Below are positions 57,201-64,000 of a stretch of DNA of 64,000 nt, piece by piece. The notes beneath the pieces are model-generated. The model saw only the letters and a program-made list of their open reading frames with translations. It had not been told where the DNA came from and did no database searches. The stretch is from Sternotherus odoratus (taxonomy: Eukaryota > Chordata > Testudines > Kinosternidae), in NCBI GenBank assembly GCA_032164245.1, contig JAVMKO010000020.1, positions 7,033,206 to 7,097,205 of the forward strand. The letters run 5' to 3'. Position 1 is the stretch's first letter; each line of letters begins with the position of its first letter. A program made the translations under genes and the position numbers.

Positions 57201-58600
57201 GCAGAGAAGTAATAATTGGAGGAAGGGACAGACAATTTGTGTATTTTTTATAGAGACAAAAGCAGCATAGAATTTGAACGCTCTTTGAAGACAGCATAGA
57301 ATTTGAGCACTCTGATTAATACTTTTTTTTGGTGACATGGTAAAGTAGCGATACTGGGTTACTACTGTAACACATCATTGAGAATTCCCTTAAAATGACA
57401 CATGGTACTTCTCAGAGAATTGGCAGTCTAAAGACCTGCTGTTGGCTAGAGTCCCTCTGAGGAAAGGTTAAATGTACTTTACTGCATGTGGCTATCGTGT
57501 TCAGGGTAGGATCTGTAGTAAGTTAACTGCCAAGAGATTCCCACCCCATTTATTTTTAACCTGCAATCCCCTATGATGGCGCTTAGACATCAAAATTCAA
57601 AAGAGCCACTCATGGTGGTTTAAATTAAGTTGTACTGCTACACTTAGGATGTATTTTCAGTTATGTCAAGGGCACCTAGAGAGTACGGCCAGATACCCTT
57701 AATTAACACGTTTATAAATCTGAATAAATAAAAATTGCTGCGTTCATAGCATACACAGAAGATAAATATAAACATAAAATACTGTTTCTGGAAGATTACC
57801 ATGTAACATGGCCTTATTTCTTAGAATCCAGAACCCTTACAAGCAAGAACCAAAAAAATCAGAGAGACACAAAACAGGCTGCTCCCTAAGGCAGGGAGGT
57901 ATGACTCTCCCTGTCTTGCTTGAGGCTGGCTCTTTGCAGACTGACTCCCCAAGACCCAGATCACATGCTTTCCCTACAGAGCCTCCTAGTTTGCTAGCAG
58001 GACCAGGAAACACTTTTAATGTGTGTTAGTTGGTCATTTTAGTCGTTTTCAACACCACAAAAATGAATTAGTCCAACATCCAGGCTCTGTATCCCTATTC
58101 AGGACAGCACTTAAGACATGTCCTTAAGTCTCATTTGACATGTTTAAGTGCTGTCCCACCAAGGGATACGTTCCTGAATGGAGATGGCAAGCATGGGTCC
58201 CTAATCTTGGTTGTGGCCTTAGGTATAATTATAATACCAGTGATGATAAACTCATTCAAGACCCAGTCCTGATCACTGTTGATATGGCTGCAATGGTCAT
58301 GTAAGTGCAGGAAGTCTCTATGTAAACTAGCGACACACAAGGAACTTGCCATTCTTGGTCACGTCATGCTGAATGCAGTCTGCATAAGCAAAGCTCATGT
58401 AAATAAGCTTCCTTGGGCTCTGGCCCTCCTCTTTGGGTGTGTCCGCACTAGGAAACATTCTGTCTGATCTCCAGTAGCCATCCTATTGGGGATGCAGGGG
58501 TTCCTATCACATTTACCTTTGTGCGGGGGACGAGGGGGACTGGGCAGGTTCGTGCTTTGTTACAGATCTTTCTTTCCATTGCAATAACTAGCTAGAAAGC
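54202..58600. other. Intergenic, scattered old repeats, no gene
   Basis: 55615-55760 is a plus-orientation MIR relic (CGTGCAAGTCACCTCAGTTT, CTCAGTTTCCCCATTTT). 55840-55930 is the inverted ancient repeat (TTTGTACAGTGCCTAGCACA). 57240-57310 has a short local duplication around GCAGCATAGAATTTGA. Nothing else recognised. Confidence 0.5.
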
Positions 58601-58619
58601 TTGCACAAAGATCCTGCTG

Positions 58620-59420
58620 TCTGGAGTGAAAAAGCTCGCAAGATGCATGACTCATTCCCACGTTACCATGGTTTCCAAAGACCTAAACAACAGCCTTTTA
58701 CAGTGCTGCGGAATCTGCAAAAATCCTTCTGCCCCACGGAGTCTTTCTTTCGCTGGTCTGTATTTTTCCCTACAAAGGAGAGGCCGTAGCAGCCATTTCA
58801 CTTGCCCCGTACGATGGTGAAACCAAGCCTCGGCCACGTGAAAGCCCAGCTGATCGGGCAGAATCATTTTCGGAATAGTCTCTGGTCGGGGCAAAGGAAA
58901 GCGACCCACGGAAGCGGCTCAGCGGCGGTGGTTTTTGAATAGGGGGACATGTAAAAAAAAGGAGCTTCGCTTTGAACTATTTTTTCCCCTCTCAAAATAT
59001 TTTGGCCTAGATTTTCTGCGGGTGTGCGTAGCTCTGGCTTTCCGCTGCCTCAGTTTCACCATGTTGGGCTCCTCAATAACTTCACAGAGGCTTTCGTGTG
59101 TCAGCTAATGCCCCTTCTTGGGGGGGACTGGTTTTATTAATAAAGAGCAAACCCTTCCTAGCTGGTACTGGGTCTCTGCGCTCCCCAGCCCTCTGTCTGG
59201 GAGCTGAGGAGACTCCTGTTTGGAGTTACTTATGTACGCCTGCTGCTCCTTTGAGTCTCTCTCCCTGCTCTCTATCAAGCAGCAACTCCCAGGACTTCAT
59301 ATATAGCCTGTAATTCTCTCCCTCTTGTCTCCCCGGACTCGAGGCACCAGAAGGACTGACTTGAGCCATGTGACCTGCCTGTCATGTGACTTCGCTTATT
59401 TTCTCCAGCTGGGGAGAGGA
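58620..59420. promoter_or_regulatory. Possible distal regulatory segment
   Basis: An unusually repeat-free, CpG-containing stretch. Visible motifs: AP-1-like TGACTCA (58648), an RFX X-box-like GTTACCATGG (58662), a CACGTG E-box (58836) and two CATGTGAC sites 16 bp apart (59367 and 59383). These are pattern matches only. It is about 18 kb upstream of PRNP exon 1. Confidence 0.25.
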
Positions 59421-59923
59421 GCTAAGTGTGTCACAAGTAGGGTGGGATACGTCTGCCTTAAAGGGCCAGTCATCCTATGACGCAGTATAATTTGACTGAA
59501 GTCAACACAGCTGCACAAACCCTCTGATGAATCAGCCTGTTAATTCTAGTCCTTGGATAGGATCAGACCATTGGATTTAGGAGGCAGAAAGAAAGTGTTC
59601 TTGCAACAACAGGGCGAAATTCTCCCTCTCAATCCACCTAGTCGGTTTCCATGCAGATGTCCTCCCCACGTGGGAAGAATTTCGATGGATGGGTCAGGTT
59701 CACTATTGCCTTGAACCTTATGTAATCATTTGCACCTGTGCAAAGGGAACATAACATGCTACTATATTGAATCGATAGGATTTTATACCTACTTTGCACA
59801 AGTGTAAATGACTTCACGGAGGATAGGACTGTGGCTAAATTGAGCCTGATATCAGCAGGAGTTCATACAAAGAGAGAGTAATGGGGCAGGAAAACCTCCC
59901 AGACTTTTTATTAGCTATATATA

Positions 59924-60446
59924 GGGCCCTACCAAATTCACGGTTGGTTGCGTCAATTTCACAATCATAGGATTTTAAAAATTGTAAACTTCATGATTTC
60001 CGGTATTGAAATCTGAAATTTCACAGTGTTGTGATTGTAGGGATCTTCACCCAAAAAGGAGTGGTGGGGAGGAGGGAGGAGAGGCGGGAGGGTCGCGGTG
60101 TGGCCACCCTTTCTTCTGCGCTGCCTTCAGAGCTGGGCAGCTGGAGAGCGGCTGCTGCTGGCCGGGAGCCCAGCTCTGAAGGCAGCGCTGCCGCCAGCAG
60201 CAGTGCAGGATTAAGGATGGCCTGGTACGGCATTGCCACCCTCATTTCTGCACTGTTGCTATCAGAACTGGGCCCTCAGTCAGCAGTCGCCACTCTCTGG
60301 CTGCCCAGCTCTGAAGACAGCACAGAAGTAAGGGTGGCAAAACGGTGACCTCCTAAAATAACCTTGCGACCAGATTTCATGGGGGGTGGGGACCAGAATT
60401 CACAATTCATGACGTGTTTTTCATAGTCATGAATTTGGTAGGGCCC
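59924..60446. mobile_element. DNA-transposon derivative with 17-bp TIRs
   Basis: GGGCCCTACCAAATTCA at 59924-59940 is the exact inverted repeat of 60430-60446. The interior is GC-rich and holds a second inverted pair built on CTTCAGAGCTGGGC. No transposase ORF. Target duplication is unclear, so superfamily (hAT or other) is uncertain. Confidence 0.75.
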
Positions 60447-60449
60447 AGC

Positions 60450-61045
60450 AGGCTGTAGATTATTGTCACTTTCCATGGAACATTTTCTACTGGCCCAGGG
60501 ATTGGGTTTCTTTTAACTTCATTTCTGGCTCTTGCAAGATCCTGCCTGGATTTGCCAAATTTCTTGTCTATGGTCCTGATCTGGGAAACACATGGGCATG
60601 CGACTTTACTCACGTGAGTAGCTCCCTTGGCGAAAAGTAGGCGTTTGCAAGATTGGACTCGTGGTCCCTGCAATGAGCTCTACATTGAAACGGAGCTTCT
60701 GGTAAGACTGTAGCCTTTGTGAGGACCCTGAAATCCACATTCTGGAGTTGCGATGTAAAATAGCAGCTCTCTCTCCCATCAGTTCTTTTCCATACATTTT
60801 AATCTGCTAAATTTTCATTCTCTGGCCATTTATTTGTGCTTTCTCTGTTATTCTAAAGGCATCTAATGGACTAATACAGTTTTGCAACACGTGCAACTAT
60901 CTGCTTCAATAGCACCTTGCTGCAGTGTGTTACAATCCCCTGAGTGGGGGAAAGTTATTTGCTTTGTACCTGTTTCTAGGGAACAACCCAAAGCGGGATT
61001 AAAACTCCTCAGGGTTCTTCTGGAACCTAATCAAAGTACAGAGAA
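60450..61045. other. Intergenic, no gene seen
   Basis: Unique-looking sequence with short ORFs on both strands and no recognised domain or repeat. Confidence 0.45.
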
Positions 61046-61089
61046 TAGCTTTGGATATAACGTCTGTCTGGATATAATATTTATGCCAT

Positions 61090-61213
61090 GGAGTTGTAGC
61101 CCAGGATATTAGAAAGACGAGGTGGTTGAGATCATATGTTTCACTGGGCCAACTTCTGTTGGTGTGAGAGAAAAGCTTTCAAGCTACACAGAGCTCTTCT
61201 TCAGGTCTGGGAC
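61090..61213 (-). mobile_element. Penelope-like 3' tail, inverted arm
   Basis: Reverse complement reads CCAGACCTGAAGAAGAGCTC, GCTTGAAAGCTTTTCTCTCA, CCAACAGAAGTTGG and TAATATCCTGGGCTACAAC. Same tail as 61803-61886 but opposite orientation. Confidence 0.65.
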
Positions 61214-61254
61214 AGACACTCAGGGTCATGTAAGGTATATAACCTTAGCCTCCC

Positions 61255-61456
61255 TCCCCCCCCCGAGCTGAAGCCCTGGGGCTGTGACGGTGGGCAGTGT
61301 GGCTCGGGCTTCGGCTTCAGCCCCAGGTGGTGGGGCTTGCTCTTTGGCTTTGGCCTTGGCCCTAGGCCCAGCAAGTCTAACACCAGCTTTGGCAACCCCA
61401 TTAAAATGGGGTCACAACCCACTTTGGGGTTCTGACCCACCGTTTGAGAACTCTTG
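61255..61456 (+). mobile_element. hAT-type element, 3' fragment
   Basis: GC-rich interior (GGCTTCGGCTTCAGCCCC), then GGGGTCACAACCCACTTTGG, ending CCGTTTGAGAACTCTTG, the typical right end of the CAGTGGTTCTCAAAC family. Left end absent. Confidence 0.55.
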
Positions 61457-61493
61457 GTCTAGCAGAAGCAGTTAGCCAAGGAGATTTTAATAG

Positions 61494-61702
61494 AGGTAAC
61501 AAAGTCCTGTGGCACCTTAAAGACTAACTATAAAGTTTTGAAGCATAAGCTTTCGTGGGCTAATACCCACTTCATCTGCTTGCATCCGATGAAGTGGGTA
61601 TTAGCCCACGAAAGCTCATGCTTCAAAACTTTATAGTTAGTCTTTAAGGTGCCACAGGACTTTGTTACCTCTGCTATTCCAGACTAACACGGCTACCTCT
61701 CT
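61494..61702. mobile_element. Palindromic Penelope-like insertion with 13-bp TSD
   Basis: An inverted arm (about 61496-61585) is followed by a direct arm (about 61590-61672) of the same tail, with nearly identical sequence (GGTGCCACAGGACTTTGTTA). The tail end CAGACTAACACGGCTACC follows. The whole lies between identical GAGATTTTAATAG at 61481-61493 and 61703-61715, so both arms arrived together. Confidence 0.8.
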
Positions 61703-61802
61703 GAGATTTTAATAGTTCAGCTTGGATGGCCCCTTAGAATATGTGCTCACTACTACTTAACTAGCTGTTGGATCTTGCGTTTGGCTGGGACACTAAGGAC
61801 CT

Positions 61803-61886
61803 TTCCCAGACCTGAAGAAGAGCTCTGTGGAGCTCCACCAACAGAAGCTGGTCCAATAAAAGATATTTCCCCACCTACCTTATCTC
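61803..61886 (+). mobile_element. Penelope-like 3' tail, direct arm
   Basis: CCCAGACCTGAAGAAGAGCTC, CACCAACAGAAGCTGGTCCA, ATAAAAGATATTTCCCCACC. Pairs in inverted orientation with 61090-61213. Confidence 0.65.
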
Positions 61887-61897
61887 TTGGATATAAC

Positions 61898-62555
61898 TTG
61901 CCACAAAGCCCTGTTCACTAATACAAAACGCCAAGGGCCTGAATCTGTTCTCGCTTCCCCAATTCCACTGTGCTTGTCACTTGACTGATTTCAGTGGAGG
62001 GGTTGCTGATTTGCAGTGGTGTGATCTCAGAAGGGAGCTCTGAGACCCTGTTTCTTCACCACTGCGAGTTTTGCCCGTGACTTTATGGCAGCAAGATCGG
62101 GCCCTAATTGACGTCCACATTCTGATCCAAGAAAGGGGGAGGTATAGGTGAGAGGACTTGCACCTTCTAAACCTCGCAATGATGCTCGTTCTCTGGTTGT
62201 CATAGACACAACAGTCTAGCAGGCACTCAGTGTCTGTCTCTATGGATACCGTAGTGCTGAGATTATTTAAAAGGGAGAAGAGTTGGGAAAAAATGCTCAT
62301 TAACTTGGCAGCACAGATGTTTTCTGTAACGTGAAGATTTTTTAAAAGAAGAAATAGCTTACATTAATATAGTTACAATATCTCAAAGGAATTTTGGCTT
62401 TGAATTTGAGGCTTGACCGAGCTTCAGGTCTCAATGATCACATCTACCATGACAAGAAGTAGGATCCATAATTTGCATTCCAAGGCAGCTCCGCTGGCGA
62501 ATGGGGTTTAGTAGACAAACCTAATAACACCACCCAGCTTTTGTATATTGCATTT
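61898..62555. other. Intergenic, no gene seen
   Basis: No recognised repeat or domain. Minus-strand ORFs of about 60-107 codons lack similarity to known families. Confidence 0.45.
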
Positions 62556-62559
62556 CATC

Positions 62560-62735
62560 CACAGGTCTCAAAGCACTTTCCAAAGGAGGTAAAATAGCCC
62601 CGTCCCAATTTTACAGAGGAGGAAGCTGAGGCACACAGAGTTGAGGTGATTTGATCGAGGTCACACAGCAGGTCAGTGGCAGACCCGGGTCTCCTGAGTC
62701 CCAGTTCAGTGCTCTCTGCTGTACACACTGAAACA
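62560..62735 (-). repeat. MIR relic
   Basis: TCTCAAAGCACTTTCCAAAGG, CCAATTTTACAGAGGAGGAA, AGGTCACACAGCAGGTCAGT and GGTCTCCTGAGTCCCAGTTC. Good reverse-orientation MIR core. Confidence 0.8.
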
Positions 62736-62944
62736 GGTTTGGAGGATGGAACTGGCAGAGGAGCCTGGGTCATGGGCCCAACACAGTCTTGCTATTCCAC
62801 GCTGCTATTCTAGTGTGTCTTTAATGCTAGATCTGCATGATGACAAATTGTGTATGATGTATAAAAACAAACAGCAAACCAGGCCTTGCCCCCAAAAGAT
62901 GACAATCTATGTACAAGACACAACGCAACATAACTTGCATTAAA

Positions 62945-63055
62945 ACCAAAGGAAGTTAGGTGACTTGCTCAAGGTCACACAGGAAGCTTCTGGCGGAGTC
63001 GGGACTTGAACACCCGTCTTTGAAGTGTGTCACTAATGCCCTAATTACTGGTCCA
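62945..63055 (-). repeat. MIR relic
   Basis: GTTAGGTGACTTGCTCAAGG, TCACACAGGAAGCTTCTGGC and GGGACTTGAACACCCGTCTT. Second MIR copy only 200 bp from the previous one. 63056-63560 holds no gene. Confidence 0.75.
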
Positions 63056-63564
63056 TTCAGACTCCCAGGAGCAGAACTGCTGGGTGAGATGGAGTCTTCA
63101 CACAGCGACTGTTACAATTGTAACGGCACTTAATGAAGCCTGTTCTCTTCGCAGTCCAGGAGTGACAAGGAAGGAATCCAGGCTGGGGATTTCAAAGGAG
63201 ATTTAGTTGGGTGCCTGTTTACCATTTAAATTATGCCTAATTCCCTTATGCTCCTTTCAAAATCCCAGCCTTCACCCTAAAGCTTTTTGTATCAGATGGA
63301 AAAATATATATACATTCTTCAGCCCTCTGCTGGTTGTTTCTTGTCTCAGGCTTCTGCCAATTGCTTTTCTAAGGACAGCCTGATTAGCATCGTATTTGCA
63401 TGATAATGCAAGTGTGTGTGTGGGGGAAAATGCAGAGTTGTTTATTACACGTTAAAAACGTTTAATGAGACCTTGTATGAGAGTGAATTACTCTCTGTGA
63501 GCTCAAGAGGGTATTTCATTGGTCAAGACAATAGGTCAGGGGTGACAGGATTTCAGAGATGCGT

Positions 63565-63688
63565 TAGGGTGACCAGACACCAAGTGTGAAAAATCGGGAC
63601 AGGGTGTGGGGGGTAATAGGAGCCAATATAAGAAAAAGACTCAAAAATCGGGACTGTCCCTATAAAATCGGGACATCTGGTCACCCTA
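63565..63688. mobile_element. TAGGGTGACCAGA MITE, copy 4, perfect TSD
   Basis: Full-length 124 bp with termini TAGGGTGACCAGACA and CATCTGGTCACCCTA. Flanked by identical octamers AGATGCGT at 63557-63564 and 63689-63696. This copy fixes the family's ends and its 8-bp target duplication. 63697-64000 holds nothing further. Confidence 0.92.
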
Positions 63689-64000
63689 AGATGCGTAGAT
63701 CCAGAGCGTTTGAAATTCTAGAGCAATTCACCTCAGGATCTGAACTTGGCAGCTCCTTGGGGCAGCCCTCTTACACACACCAACAGTTGTTTAAAAATAG
63801 AGAGTGCATTTAAATTTTTTTCATACCTATTGTAATCCCCAAAACTTGATACCTAGTGGTTTGCTAAATATTTCCTGTACAATGCTGACCTCTGCAGACA
63901 ACTATCAGTACTAGAACAAGGGCTCCAGGTATCAGTGCCCTATTTATAACATGCAAAGGCTAGGGGACTTTCTTCTTGCATGGTAAGTAGAAAGCAGACT

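Larger units (their letters stand above)
61051..61897. mobile_element. Nested inverted Penelope-like composite
   Basis: Bounded by the 11-bp direct repeat TTGGATATAAC at 61051-61061 and 61887-61897. Inside, from left to right: an inverted Penelope-like tail, a hAT fragment, a palindromic second Penelope-like tail with its own 13-bp duplication, and a direct Penelope-like tail. The outer repeat suggests that the outer Penelope-like pair is one insertion event. Confidence 0.5.

Overview
This window looks like non-repetitive vertebrate intergenic DNA with a dense load of old transposons, most probably from a turtle. A crocodilian or other archosauromorph is the main alternative. The signs are a prion protein with eight NP(G/S/A)YP hexarepeats in place of mammalian octarepeats, many CR1 LINE 3' ends finishing in ATTCTATG-type tails, Penelope-like retroelement tails, hAT-type MITEs with 8-bp target duplications, and MIR/CORE-SINE relics. 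No bacterial, plasmid or CRISPR features are present.

Two protein-coding genes can be supported, both on the minus strand and in tandem. PRNP has its whole 266-residue coding sequence in one exon (32008-32808). A probable 5' non-coding exon ends at 41068 inside a CpG island, which implies an intron of about 8.25 kb. PRND (doppel, 186 residues) has its coding exon at 11857-12417, about 19.6 kb downstream of PRNP. Both coding exons begin exactly 10 nt before the ATG at a clear 3' splice site. This shared exon structure is what a tandem-duplicated gene pair would show, and the order matches the PRNP-PRND locus of other tetrapods. Both products are predicted to be secreted, N-glycosylated, disulfide-bonded, GPI-anchored cell-surface proteins.

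Layout. 1-11.6 kb: repeats only (LTR-like fragments, MIR, SINE, hAT MITEs, CR1). 11.6-12.6 kb: PRND, with a CR1 tail abutting its splice acceptor. 12.6-30.1 kb: intergenic, including a nested composite at 21.4-23.1 kb (AT-rich element, Penelope-like element, LTR). 30.2-32.8 kb: PRNP 3' UTR and CDS. 32.8-41.07 kb: PRNP intron with one CR1. 40.8-41.24 kb: CpG-island promoter and exon 1. 41.24-42.86 kb: a 1.6-kb C-rich (G-rich on the PRNP sense strand) minisatellite directly upstream of the promoter. 42.9-64 kb: intergenic, with a 40-bp-arm palindrome, CR1s, a solo LTR, hAT elements and nested inverted Penelope-like insertions.

I found no undescribed gene system. The observations most worth checking are the VNTR beside the PRNP promoter, the CR1-derived branch-point region of PRND, the extra cysteines in doppel, and the Penelope-like insertions with inverted arms and 10-13-bp target duplications.
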